Part shown: positions 23,859 through 32,962 of the stretch, in pieces
Layout of the letters: every line of letters starts with the position of its first letter
Numbering within the stretch: position 1 is the stretch's first letter
Assembly (NCBI RefSeq): GCF_013266735.1
Contig: NZ_JABSNU010000002.1
Location: forward strand, 434,001 to 498,000
Length of the DNA: 64,000 bases
Direction: 5' to 3'
Source of the DNA: Pedobacter foliorum
GTDB lineage: Bacteria; Bacteroidota; Bacteroidia; Sphingobacteriales; Sphingobacteriaceae
Made by a program: the position numbers and the translations under genes
Notes under the pieces: generated by a model
Told to the model about the DNA's origin: nothing
What the model saw: the letters and a program-made list of their open reading frames with translations, nothing else
The model's database searches: none

Positions 23859-25559
23859 ATGCAGATCAGTGGAAAACTAAAGCGGGATAATACCTATGAT
23901 GCTATTGTAATAGGGTCAGGAATCAGTGGGGGATGGGCAGCTATGGAATTATGTAAGCAAGGTCTTAAAACATTGGTGCTGGAGAGGGGTAGAGATGTTG
24001 AACATGTAAAAGATTATCCCACAGCCATGCTAGATCCATGGGATTTTAAATTTGGAAATAACAATACTGTTCAGGATGAAATTGATGATCCTGTTCAAAG
24101 CAAAGTTTATAATCCAGGGAATAAGCATTTCTTTATTCGTGATAAAGAGCAACCTTACTTACAGGAAAAACCTTTTGATTGGATTCGTGGAGATCAGGTT
24201 GGGGGGAGATCCTTAATCTGGGGCAGGCAATGCTATCGTTGGAGTGATCTTGATTTCAGCGCAAACCTGCACGATGGGCATGGAGTAGATTGGCCAATTA
24301 GATATTCTGATATCAAGTCATGGTATGATTACACCGAGAGTTTTGTAGGGATTAGTGGAAAGGCTGAAGGACTTCCTCACTTACCGGATGGGAATTTTTT
24401 ACCCCCCATGGAACTCAATTGCATAGAAAGACATTTGGCAGAATCTATTAAAAAAAATGATGATCATAGGATAATGACAATTGCCAGGGTTGCTAATTTA
24501 ACGCAAGCCTGGAAAGGAAGAGGTACCTGTATGAATAGGAATCTTTGTACACGAGGATGCCCATTTGGTGCTTATTTTAGTAGTAACAGTTCAACAATCC
24601 CTGTTGCAAATTCGACGGGAAATCTTACATTACGCCCTTTTTCTATTGTTTCTGAATTAATTTATGATGAGCGTACGCAGAAAGCTACAGGAGTTAAAGT
24701 TATTGATAAACTAAGCGGTGAACTGCATGAATTTTATGCCAGAATAATCTTTGTAAATGCGTCGACAATTTCAACAACTGCATTGTTATTGAATTCTGTA
24801 TCAAGCCGTTTTCCAAATGGTTTTGGTAATGATAGCGGACAACTTGGACATAATTTAATGGACCACCATTCCTCTGCCGGGGCAACTGGTATTCATCCTG
24901 GATTTAAGGATAAATATTATAAGGGTAGAAGACCTGCAGGATTTTTGATTCCAAGGTATAAAAATTTAATGCCAGGAAAATCGGATGAAGATTATGTTCG
25001 TGGCTACAATATTCAGGGGCACGGAGAAAGACAAGAATGGATTGACAAATCGAAAGAGATTGAAGGCTTTGGAAAGGATTTTAAAGCCCAACTGTCTACT
25101 CCTGGGCCGTGGTCTGTATGGATGGCAGGATGGGGAGAGTGTCTACCATATTTTGAGAATAAAGTTAGTTTAAGTGATACACAAAAAGATAAATGGGGCA
25201 TCCCATTAACAAGCATTGACTTTTCATTTAAGGCTAATGAAACTAAAATGATGAATGATATTCAGCAATCTAGTTATGATATGCTTGAGCAAGCTGGGTT
25301 TGAAAACGTTAGTGGATTTAATTACGGCCATAATGGAGGAAGTACTGTTCATGAGATGGGAACTGCCAGGATGGGACACGACCCTAAAACATCAGTTCTT
25401 AATAAATTTAACCAAATGCACGCTGTTAAAAATGTTTTCGTAACAGATGGGAGCTGTATGGTCTCTTCAGCATGTCAAAACCCATCATTAACTTATATGG
25501 CTTTAACAGCAAGAGCCTGTGCATATGCAGTTGGTAAACTTAAGAGAAATGAATTGTAG
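23859..25559 (+). CDS. GMC family flavin oxidoreductase
   Basis: A 566-residue GMC oxidoreductase (glucose/choline dehydrogenase type). The FAD-binding Rossmann motif I-V-I-G-S-G-I-S-G-G is near residue 15, a second flavin motif G-D-Q-V-G-G-R-S-L-I-W-G near 115, and the C-terminal region carries catalytic-type residues in G-T-A-R-M-G-H-D-P and C-Q-N-P-S-L-T. A cysteine-rich segment (C-M-N-R-N-L-C-T-R-G-C-P) lies mid-protein. It has no signal of its own, so co-export with the Tat-tagged small subunit is expected. It probably oxidises a sugar hydroxyl in the periplasm, perhaps on the locus polysaccharide or its building blocks. Confidence 0.88.
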   Translation: MQISGKLKRDNTYDAIVIGSGISGGWAAMELCKQGLKTLVLERGRDVEHVKDYPTAMLDPWDFKFGNNNTVQDEIDDPVQSKVYNPGNKHFFIRDKEQPYLQEKPFDWIRGDQVGGRSLIWGRQCYRWSDLDFSANLHDGHGVDWPIRYSDIKSWYDYTESFVGISGKAEGLPHLPDGNFLPPMELNCIERHLAESIKKNDDHRIMTIARVANLTQAWKGRGTCMNRNLCTRGCPFGAYFSSNSSTIPVANSTGNLTLRPFSIVSELIYDERTQKATGVKVIDKLSGELHEFYARIIFVNASTISTTALLLNSVSSRFPNGFGNDSGQLGHNLMDHHSSAGATGIHPGFKDKYYKGRRPAGFLIPRYKNLMPGKSDEDYVRGYNIQGHGERQEWIDKSKEIEGFGKDFKAQLSTPGPWSVWMAGWGECLPYFENKVSLSDTQKDKWGIPLTSIDFSFKANETKMMNDIQQSSYDMLEQAGFENVSGFNYGHNGGSTVHEMGTARMGHDPKTSVLNKFNQMHAVKNVFVTDGSCMVSSACQNPSLTYMALTARACAYAVGKLKRNEL

Positions 25560-25563
25560 TGTT

Positions 25564-26940
25564 TTATTCTACTGCTCCATAGGAAGGTGATATGGCATTT
25601 CTTAATGTTTCATAGTAATCTCTAATTACCAGATAATATGCTCTACCTTTATTTTTTGCCTTTGAATTGGAATTTAGTCTCCATGTGGTCTGACTTGAAA
25701 AACCAACGTCATTACTAGTTGTAAAGTATAGGTTTCCAAGATCTTCTGATTTAGTATCACCTTGTTGATTAATTGTTTTGTTCAGGGGATTCGAAGCAGG
25801 GAAATTGAAGCCAATATTATTAAATACCTGACAAGTGCCTCCTTGGAGCGTATACACGTCAACTAGATTTCCATACCAGTCTTTGGTTGTATTTAAATTT
25901 CCGCATGTATTGTTAAAGACCTTTACATTTACATATGTTAATCCCGATGTTACATATGCAGGAACTGTTTGGACTTCGAATGCAGAGTATTTCCTGGAAT
26001 TAACCACAATGTTATTATAGATCAAGATTTCTTTTTTCGTAGTGCCTATTGAATAACACCAAGCCCTAAGTGCATTTCCTTGATGGTTGCTTATATAGTT
26101 GTTGTAGAATTTTCCATTTCCCATCATTTGAAATATTCCATTGTGCTCATTGTTGGCAGAATTAATATTATTAATTCTATTGTGGTGTATGGAGTAGTCT
26201 TCTACATTGCCAACCCATGCTATACTGCCTACTGTGGCTGAGTTATTGTATTCTAAATTAGCAATTTCTAACCCTTTAATTAAACCATTCATTGCTCCCC
26301 ATTCTGCAGATCCAGGAAAACTAAAAAGTCTGGCTGTATTTTCAGCATAGATATTTAAGAACTTGAGATTCTTGGAATAAGAAGCCTCAGTGCCATCATA
26401 TCTTGTACTTTGGTTATTGTAGATAATTACCCAATCTCTAATATTTTTGAAGGAAGCGTTTTGGATTGTAGCATTGTTATATGGACGAGATATTAGTATA
26501 GATCGGTAAGCATTGTCTTGAAATTGAAAGCCATACTTAAGTGTAGGATCACCAGTTCCGGAAATTATTACATTCTTTAAATTAGTTAGGTTCATTATAG
26601 CATTGTCGCCTTTCAGTTCTACCAGGCCTCCATTTATAATCATAATTGGGCATCCGTCTGTAGACTGGATATTTTGTATAGTAATACTCTTATATGATCC
26701 TTTGGATATCTTTATGCGATCTCCACAACCTAATTTTAGGGTAGCGCCATTGATTAACAGATTTCCAGATCCTGTCCCCACGGTTATCGTTTTCCCTATA
26801 ATTGGAGGAACAATGCTTGTATCTTCATTAGGAATTGACGTTGGGGGAGGGGTAGGTGTTTGGGTTGATTCAATTACTGTGTTCTTTTTGCAGGCTAGGA
26901 ATAGAAGAACTATGAAAATTAGGCTGTATTTTAATTTCAT
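25564..26940 (-). CDS. Right-handed beta-helix lipoprotein
   Basis: A 458-residue lipoprotein (signal ending L-F-L-A-C near residue 17) with a Pro/Thr-rich linker (about 24-40) and then a long parallel beta-helix. Repeated Asn-rich turns such as N-L-T-N-L-K-N-V-I-I-S-G and I-H-H-N-R-I-N-N-I mark the coils. This fold is shared by pectate/alginate lyases and mannuronan epimerases, but no catalytic set was recognised. It lies against the strand of the polysaccharide operon and meets the GMC gene tail to tail four bases apart. It has its own promoter box upstream. A polysaccharide-trimming or modifying role is plausible. Confidence 0.8.
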   Translation of the reverse strand: MKLKYSLIFIVLLFLACKKNTVIESTQTPTPPPTSIPNEDTSIVPPIIGKTITVGTGSGNLLINGATLKLGCGDRIKISKGSYKSITIQNIQSTDGCPIMIINGGLVELKGDNAIMNLTNLKNVIISGTGDPTLKYGFQFQDNAYRSILISRPYNNATIQNASFKNIRDWVIIYNNQSTRYDGTEASYSKNLKFLNIYAENTARLFSFPGSAEWGAMNGLIKGLEIANLEYNNSATVGSIAWVGNVEDYSIHHNRINNINSANNEHNGIFQMMGNGKFYNNYISNHQGNALRAWCYSIGTTKKEILIYNNIVVNSRKYSAFEVQTVPAYVTSGLTYVNVKVFNNTCGNLNTTKDWYGNLVDVYTLQGGTCQVFNNIGFNFPASNPLNKTINQQGDTKSEDLGNLYFTTSNDVGFSSQTTWRLNSNSKAKNKGRAYYLVIRDYYETLRNAISPSYGAVE

Positions 26941-27337
26941 ATTTTTTTGTTAATGTGTGTAGATAAATAGGAATTATAATACCCTAATTGGGTAAAATAA
27001 TTACTTGAAAAATCTCTATTAAATAGAAGTCCCTTTTGCAAATGTAATTTTTTTGAGATGTAATTATAATTAAATTAACATTATTTTTTTTATAAGATCC
27101 TTATTTTTATTGATATGCGCTTTTTTTTGAAAGAAATATTTGTTCCAACTCCTATGTTAGGACTTTTTTTTTCTTAAAGATATTTTTGGTATGAAAATTA
27201 TGCGTGGTTTTTTTTCTGTGTAACTTCTTGGTCTTAAGTGTGTTTTTTATATTTTAAATTTTAATTATTGTTATGATTTTGTTTGGTAATCTAGGAAACA
27301 AAGAACATCTTTAGCGGATAAAACGCGAAATAATCTC
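26941..27337. other. AT-rich divergent intergenic region
   Basis: This 397-base gap separates the beta-helix lipoprotein (minus) from the ATP-grasp gene (plus). It is extremely AT-rich with long T-runs (27040-27190) and holds a minus-strand -7 match at 27039-27046. No ORF, RNA gene or repeat was recognised. Confidence 0.5.
27039..27046 (-). promoter_or_regulatory. -7 box for the beta-helix lipoprotein
   Basis: On the minus strand the sequence is TACATTTG followed by C, matching TAnnTTTG. It lies about 98 bases before the lipoprotein start. No matching TTG is found at the usual upstream spacing. Confidence 0.4.
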
Positions 27338-28408
27338 ATGGTAAAAAAAATGTCAGTACTTTTAATTGGCTATGACTCTAATCTTTCTCTTGGAGTTCTA
27401 TATTGTCTTCAACCACTTAATTGTGATGTCTATTTGTTAACCAGTAACATAAAGAATGCTGCAAGGTTTTCTAGATTTTTAAAGAAACTCTATTACCTGG
27501 AGGACAAGAATGATCGTGAACGGATTGAGGAAATAGTTACTACTCATTCCATTGATTTAATTATGCCTATAGATGAGCTTGAAACCAGAAATGTAAAGGT
27601 GCATTTGGAAGAATTAAGTAAAGTTGCTGTTTGTAGTTGGGCGACCGAAGTTGATATGTTTGATATTGGTATCAATAAAATGAAGCTTGCAAAATTTTTA
27701 TCGAACAATGACATTCCTTGCCCTTTATTTGCTAGTATAGATAGTTTGAATCAAATGCAAGAGAGGGCTGATGCGATGGGATATCCAGTACTTATAAAAC
27801 CTGACAGAGGTTCTTTTGGGAGAATGATTCGTCGGTTTGATGATTGGGAAGAGCTAAGTAAATATTACATAGAAAATGAAGGGCAAATTAATGATTATAT
27901 TCTCCAACCTTTTATAATAGGAAGTGATATTACCTGTAATGTAATTTGTAATAATGGAGAAATAGTTTGTTATACCATACAGGAATCACCAGTTAAGAAT
28001 GGACATGATTTCAGTTCTAATGATATACTTGAATTTCATGATGATTCTGAGGTGATAGATGTTATTTCTAAAATGATGAAGCTCCTGAAGTGGCATGGGG
28101 TGGCATGTGTAGATATGAGAAGGGATATCCGCGACAATTCTGTGAAAATTTTGGAGATTAATGGTCGCTTTTGGGCATCAGTGGTAAGCTCTTATATCAG
28201 AACGGGATTAAACTTTCCATTAATAATGGTAAAATTGGCTTTAGGAAAAGATCCGGAGATATCTAAGGCTAAAATAGGTAAACAGTTGTCATTAAAGCAA
28301 GTGATATCGTCGAAATTAAAAGGAAAGGGAGCTTCTTTTAAAGATACGAAGTATATCAGTTATTTAGCAGATCCTCTTGCAAGAGTAATTCAAGTTTTAA
28401 AGCTTTAG
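27338..28408 (+). CDS. ATP-grasp ligase
   Basis: A 356-residue cytoplasmic enzyme. The N-terminal pre-ATP-grasp domain begins V-L-L-I-G-Y-D-S-N-L-S. The ATP-grasp core has the phosphate-loop region Y-P-V-L-I-K-P-D-R-G-S-F-G-R-M (about 149-163) and the metal site K-I-L-E-I-N-G-R-F-W near 270. The fold is that of carbamoyl-phosphate-synthase-like and amino-acid ligases, which join a carboxylate to an amine. In a polysaccharide locus it could attach an amino acid to a sugar, but no substrate can be read. Its stop codon overlaps that of the convergent flippase gene by three bases. ATG 27350 is an alternative start. Confidence 0.8.
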   Translation: MVKKMSVLLIGYDSNLSLGVLYCLQPLNCDVYLLTSNIKNAARFSRFLKKLYYLEDKNDRERIEEIVTTHSIDLIMPIDELETRNVKVHLEELSKVAVCSWATEVDMFDIGINKMKLAKFLSNNDIPCPLFASIDSLNQMQERADAMGYPVLIKPDRGSFGRMIRRFDDWEELSKYYIENEGQINDYILQPFIIGSDITCNVICNNGEIVCYTIQESPVKNGHDFSSNDILEFHDDSEVIDVISKMMKLLKWHGVACVDMRRDIRDNSVKILEINGRFWASVVSSYIRTGLNFPLIMVKLALGKDPEISKAKIGKQLSLKQVISSKLKGKGASFKDTKYISYLADPLARVIQVLKL

Positions 28409-29739
28409 AATTTAACGCTCTTAATTAGTGTTCTCAAATCCTTATATCCCGAAGGAAATATCGACCAAAAACTGAACTTACTATAGCTCTGGAGTGCTTT
28501 GTATCCAACTACAACAGCAATAACGGATGGCACTATTGAGCCTAAAGCAATTCCATATACATTTCCAAATAGTTTGACACCGACAAAGTCGAAAACTAAA
28601 TTTGCTGCTAGCATAACTAATATTTTGATAAAGTTGACTTTTGGTCGGTGAATAACATCGATAGTTAATGCAAAAAATCGGTCGGCTGGAAATAAGAGTG
28701 CAAATGTCATAAACAAACGTAGTACATTAGCTGCTTCTGTGTTTATGTACTTAGAGCCTCCAATAATATAGATTGCAAGATCAGCAAAGAGGAGTGATAA
28801 TATAGCCACGGGAATTAGTCCAATAGTTAGCATGCCAATGAATTTTGACATGCTCTGTATTACCTCCTGTTTTCTTTTTTGATTATAAGAGGATGATAAT
28901 ATAGGTATTGCAGTGGCAATGAAACTTCTTAAAGGTATTTCAATTACTTCTAATAATTTAACTCCGAGATTATAAATTGCCAATGCGGCATCGCCTAAAA
29001 AAACTTTTATTATTATGGTGTCAGTGGTTTTAAAAAGACTGGCACTTAACGTCGTTCCTACACTAAATTTTCCGAAATTATATATTTGCGAATTACTTTC
29101 CTTCGATCTATTTTTTAAATAGGACAACTTACACCATCCGAAAATCAAAGTAAAAGTACTGGTGAGTAAGGAGGAGGTAAGATATGCGTAGAGAATATTA
29201 TCTAATGTGTTCTTTTTTAAAAAAATTAACAATGCTACAAACCCTATGAATGACCCTGTGTTGATTACTCTGATGTATAATAATCTATCGAATCTCTGCT
29301 CACCCTGAGCAATATTTGAAGCAATGTAAAATGGAAGGGTAAGAATATAAGTGAGCCCAAACCATTTCAGTAACATGGAAAAACCTGTGTCATTTACATA
29401 CTTTTCTAGAAGAAAAGCAGGAATATTCAATAAAATGAAACCAATAGTTATCAAAATAGCAATATACCAAGTTGAGCCAATTACTTCCCTTTGCTTACTT
29501 TCACTACTTCCAGAATAAAACTTTATGAATGCAATAGTTAGAAATCCTGATCTGAAAGTGTCAAGTAAAGAAAAACCTGTTATAAAAAAAATCCAGATAC
29601 CGATTGCATCAAGAGAAAGGGAGTGGTAAAGTAACGAATAAGTAACAACGCCCAGTATAGACATTACTGCATTACCAGTTAGCGATAAGAAATGTTTATT
29701 CTGAACTTTTGACTTTAACGAATTGATGAAATCAGACAT
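28405..29739 (-). CDS. Wzx-type oligosaccharide flippase
   Basis: A 444-residue polytopic membrane protein with about 12-14 helices of the MOP (MATE/PST) superfamily. The N-terminus has a short cytoplasmic segment followed by N-A-V-M-S-I-L-G-V-V-T-Y, and the G-A-x-x-Y-N-L-G-V-K-L segment (here L-A-I-Y-N-L-G-V-K-L) is typical of polysaccharide flippases. It should move the undecaprenyl-linked repeat unit to the periplasm for the Wzy protein. It is on the opposite strand to most of the locus and has convergent overlap with the ATP-grasp gene. Confidence 0.87.
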   Translation of the reverse strand: MSDFINSLKSKVQNKHFLSLTGNAVMSILGVVTYSLLYHSLSLDAIGIWIFFITGFSLLDTFRSGFLTIAFIKFYSGSSESKQREVIGSTWYIAILITIGFILLNIPAFLLEKYVNDTGFSMLLKWFGLTYILTLPFYIASNIAQGEQRFDRLLYIRVINTGSFIGFVALLIFLKKNTLDNILYAYLTSSLLTSTFTLIFGWCKLSYLKNRSKESNSQIYNFGKFSVGTTLSASLFKTTDTIIIKVFLGDAALAIYNLGVKLLEVIEIPLRSFIATAIPILSSSYNQKRKQEVIQSMSKFIGMLTIGLIPVAILSLLFADLAIYIIGGSKYINTEAANVLRLFMTFALLFPADRFFALTIDVIHRPKVNFIKILVMLAANLVFDFVGVKLFGNVYGIALGSIVPSVIAVVVGYKALQSYSKFSFWSIFPSGYKDLRTLIKSVKF

Positions 29740-29879
29740 TCTATTTGTTGGGCTCTAAGATTGATTGGTAAAAATAGTCTAAAGCTTTGACTTTAACCAT
29801 GGAATAAGCCATAAAATGATTGATTTTTGTAAGGAAAATGAGTTGACTTATATCGGCAAAAAGATTACTTTTACTAAAA

Positions 29880-30791
29880 ATGAAAACTGTCTCCATAATC
29901 ACTGTAAATTTTAATCAACCCAAAGTAACTATTGACTTTTTAAAGTCTGTAAAAGCAAATACTTCTGCTGAGGAAGTAGAAGTGATTTTAGTTGATAATG
30001 GGAGTATGGAAAATCATAAAGAAGCTTATTTAAAGGCATACCCTGACCTTATCTATATTTGGTCGGAAAAGAACCTTGGATTTGCGGGAGGGAATAATTT
30101 GGGTATTAAAGTAGCCAAAGGGGAATATCTTTTGCTATTGAACAATGATACTGAAATATCTGAAAATATAATTGATGTTTTGACTTCTGAATTTGTAAAG
30201 AATCCTTCAATAGGAATTTTATCCCCTTTGATTTTGTATTTTGAAGACCAGGACGTTGTACAGTATGCGGGCTTTACAGAAATGAATTATATGACTGCCA
30301 GAAATAAGGCAATAGGATATATGCAAAAGGATATCGGTCAATTCGACTTAGAAAGTAGAGAAACCGGTTTCTGCCATGGAGCAGCTATGATGTGCAAAAG
30401 AACGGATCTTGAAAATGTGGGATTAATGGCTGATCAGTTTTTTCTCTATTATGAGGAGTTGGATTGGTGTGAGAAGTTTAAACAAGCGGGAAAGAAAATT
30501 TGGTTTACCGGACGTAGTAGAGTATATCACAAAGAATCGATGAGTGTAGGGAAAGAGAGTAACATTAAAACTTATTTTATGACGAGAAATAGAATGCTGT
30601 TTATTCGGAGAAATACAAGTTTGCTAAATACCTTAATCTTTAGTGTTTTTTATATTCTAGTTGCCTGCCCAAAGCAAATTTTGATTTATTTACAGAAAGG
30701 AAGAACAGATTTAATTAAGTGGGTATTTAAGGGGGTTTTGTGGAATTTCAAACATTCTAAGGATAGCAATGAACTTGGTTTTAAAATTTAA
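29880..30791 (+). CDS. Family-2 glycosyltransferase, rhamnosyltransferase-like
   Basis: A 303-residue GT2 enzyme. The motifs S-I-I-T-V-N-F-N, I-L-V-D-N-G-S, N-L-G-F-A-G-G-N-N-L-G and L-L-L-N-N-D-T-E (DxD equivalent) match the WbbL/rhamnosyltransferase subgroup. A short hydrophobic patch near 250-270 may touch the membrane. It should add one sugar to the lipid-linked acceptor. It starts 140 bases from the divergent flippase gene and is followed eight bases later by another glycosyltransferase. Confidence 0.88.
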   Translation: MKTVSIITVNFNQPKVTIDFLKSVKANTSAEEVEVILVDNGSMENHKEAYLKAYPDLIYIWSEKNLGFAGGNNLGIKVAKGEYLLLLNNDTEISENIIDVLTSEFVKNPSIGILSPLILYFEDQDVVQYAGFTEMNYMTARNKAIGYMQKDIGQFDLESRETGFCHGAAMMCKRTDLENVGLMADQFFLYYEELDWCEKFKQAGKKIWFTGRSRVYHKESMSVGKESNIKTYFMTRNRMLFIRRNTSLLNTLIFSVFYILVACPKQILIYLQKGRTDLIKWVFKGVLWNFKHSKDSNELGFKI

Positions 30792-30799
30792 CGGTTGAA

Positions 30800-31966
30800 A
30801 TGGTAATAGCATTCTGGATTAGTCTATTTTTAGTTGTTTATACTTTTGTTGGATATGGTTTTCTGTTATTTGTATTAGTAAAGATCAAAAGATTCTTTAC
30901 TAAGCCATACAAATTTAAAAATGATTCAATACTGCCGACAGTTACTGTACTTGTTGCAGCCTATAATGAAGAAGATATTATAGAAGAAAAGATTGTCAAT
31001 ACCTTAGCATTGGATTATCCGAAGGATAAAATGCAAATTATTTTTATAACTGATGGATCTAGTGATCAAACAGCTGAAAAGATAAGTCTATTTGAACAGG
31101 TTACTCTTATGCACGAAGATGTTCGTGCCGGTAAGATGGCGGCAATTAAAAGAGCTATTCCATTTATCACAGGAGAGATTACCATATTTACTGATGCTAA
31201 TACATTTTTAAATCAAAAGGCTATTTTAGAGTTGGTTAAGCATTATCAAAATTATAAGGTGGGAGCAGTAGCTGGTGAAAAAAGAATTCTAGTAGAGCAA
31301 AATGCCGATGCCAGTTCTGCAGGAGAGGGTTTTTATTGGAAATATGAATCTTTGCTTAAGAAATGGGATTATGAATTGTATTCTAATGTGGGGGCTGCTG
31401 GAGAACTGTTCAGTATAAGAACTTCTCTTTATCAGCCCGTAGAATCGGATACAATTATAGATGATCATATGATCGCAATGAGGATAGCGGAGCATGGTCA
31501 TATTATTGCTTATGAACCGAATGCTTATGCAATGGAAACAGCTTCTGCAGATGTAAAGGAAGAACTGAAGCGGAAAATAAGGATTGCTGCAGGTGGTTTG
31601 CAGTCTATTTTACGTTTAAAGAAGGCTGCCAATCCATTTCATTACCCTATTTTTACTTTTCAGTATATTAGCCATAGGGTTTTAAGGTGGACAATTACGC
31701 CATTTTTGTTAATGGTTTTATTTATAATAAATGGATGGATTGCATTTAATAATGATTTGGTTCTATACAAGATCATTTTTGCTGCCCAGATTGTTTTTTA
31801 TATGTTAAGCCTAATAGGTTTGTTTTTCGAAAAAAGAAATATTAGGGTAAAAGTGCTATTTATACCGTACTACTTTTGTGTAATGAATTATGCAGTACTG
31901 GCAGGTATTGTCAGGTATTTGAGAAAGGCACAAGGGGCTGCATGGGAAAAATCAAAAAGAAAATAG
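30800..31966 (+). CDS. Membrane-bound family-2 glycosyltransferase
   Basis: A 388-residue protein with an N-terminal helix (about 1-28), a GT2 catalytic domain (V-T-V-L-V-A-A-Y-N-E-E-D, F-I-T-D-G-S-S-D, F-T-D-A-N-T, V-A-G-E-K-R-I) and C-terminal helices from about 290 to 380. It resembles the membrane glycosyltransferases of exopolysaccharide loci. An A-E-H-G-H-I-I-A-Y-E-P region and K-R-K-I-R-I-A-A-G-G replace the QxxRW motif area. Its stop codon lies within the palindromic terminator shared with the convergent LCP gene. Confidence 0.86.
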   Translation: MVIAFWISLFLVVYTFVGYGFLLFVLVKIKRFFTKPYKFKNDSILPTVTVLVAAYNEEDIIEEKIVNTLALDYPKDKMQIIFITDGSSDQTAEKISLFEQVTLMHEDVRAGKMAAIKRAIPFITGEITIFTDANTFLNQKAILELVKHYQNYKVGAVAGEKRILVEQNADASSAGEGFYWKYESLLKKWDYELYSNVGAAGELFSIRTSLYQPVESDTIIDDHMIAMRIAEHGHIIAYEPNAYAMETASADVKEELKRKIRIAAGGLQSILRLKKAANPFHYPIFTFQYISHRVLRWTITPFLLMVLFIINGWIAFNNDLVLYKIIFAAQIVFYMLSLIGLFFEKRNIRVKVLFIPYYFCVMNYAVLAGIVRYLRKAQGAAWEKSKRK

Positions 31967-31979
31967 ATTAATCTATTTT
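31960..31979. terminator. Bidirectional palindromic terminator containing two stop codons
   Basis: AAAATAGATTAATCTATTTT is a perfect 20-base palindrome. It contains the TAG of the plus-strand glycosyltransferase and the TAG of the minus-strand LCP gene, and is followed by T-rich sequence on the plus strand. Confidence 0.6.
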
Positions 31980-32962
31980 TTATTGACGGGTTTTATATTT
32001 TTATAAATGAAATTATGGAGGGCGTTGGTTGTTGATTTTAAATCTGCGGTTAAATACCATACATTGTTAATCCGCTTGCCAAGACTCTGACTGTCCAGTG
32101 GGAACCTGGCCTGGTCAATTGCTTTGTTTTTTGAACCTAAGATATTACTAGCAAATGTTAACATAGCCATATTATTCATGCTAGTTTCCAAATTGGGTAA
32201 GACTTGGGCAGCAAAAACAGGGAACATACTTTGCCCAGCATTTTTTATTTGGTTAAATAAAGCAACTAGAACTGATCTTTGTCTTTCGGTTCTTTCATAA
32301 TCCCCATTTCCAACATATCTGATTCTGGTATACGCAACAGCTTGTTTTCCGGTTAGTTTTTGAAAACCAGAATTTAAAACGTGCTCAGCACTGGTATTTC
32401 CAATATTAGCCAATTCATCAAGATAGTTATTTAAATAAGTTAATTCTGTAGGCTTTACGTCTATGGTCACTCCTCCTAATGCATCGATAATTCTCGCAGC
32501 ACTATAGAAGTCAACATTAAGATAGTCTTTTATATCCATATCGAAATTTTGATTAATGGTTTTTATGGCTAACTGAGGACCTCCAATGGCAAATGCAGCA
32601 TTAATTTTATCCATTCCTTTACCTTCAATTTTAACATAAGTGTCTCTCATTATTGATGACATTTTTAATTGACCATTTTTTTGATCAATAGAAATCACCA
32701 TGATCACATCAGAATTAGACTGGTCTTCCGGATTACGCCTGTCTACACCAAAGAGCGCTATATTAACCGGAGGATTCATCATTGCTTCAACTGATTGTCT
32801 CACTTTATTAGATATGCCCAAGGCCTCAGGTGTTTTATTTAGGACAACAGGCGCGGATACTGCATGTGGTTTAGATGTAGAATTAGAAGATAATGTATCT
32901 TGGGCATTTGTTGAAAACCAGAAAAGAGTTAATGCGCAGATTATACCAAGTGCTTGTTTCAT
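31973..32962 (-). CDS. LytR-CpsA-Psr (LCP) family protein
   Basis: A 329-residue protein with a cleavable signal peptide ending S-T-N-A-Q, so it should be soluble in the periplasm; most LCP proteins are membrane-anchored. The LCP domain (about 65-290) shows I-A-L-F-G-V-D-R-R, N-S-D-V-I-M-V, S-I-M-R-D-T-Y-V, K-I-N-A-A-F-A-I-G-G, G-G-V-T-I-D-V and the R-I-R-Y-V-G-N-G-D-Y-E-R-T-E-R-Q motif. These include the Arg/Asp residues that bind the polyprenyl pyrophosphate. LCP enzymes transfer glycopolymers from lipid carriers to the cell wall. Its start overlaps the phosphopantetheinyl transferase stop by one base, placing it last in the NRPS/PKS operon. Confidence 0.88.
   Translation of the reverse strand: MKQALGIICALTLFWFSTNAQDTLSSNSTSKPHAVSAPVVLNKTPEALGISNKVRQSVEAMMNPPVNIALFGVDRRNPEDQSNSDVIMVISIDQKNGQLKMSSIMRDTYVKIEGKGMDKINAAFAIGGPQLAIKTINQNFDMDIKDYLNVDFYSAARIIDALGGVTIDVKPTELTYLNNYLDELANIGNTSAEHVLNSGFQKLTGKQAVAYTRIRYVGNGDYERTERQRSVLVALFNQIKNAGQSMFPVFAAQVLPNLETSMNNMAMLTFASNILGSKNKAIDQARFPLDSQSLGKRINNVWYLTADLKSTTNALHNFIYKNIKPVNKK

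Noticed and set aside
27040..27300. Small RNA or attachment site in the T-rich gap
   Set aside because: Only homopolymer tracts are visible; no hairpin plus T-run, direct repeat or tRNA end was found.
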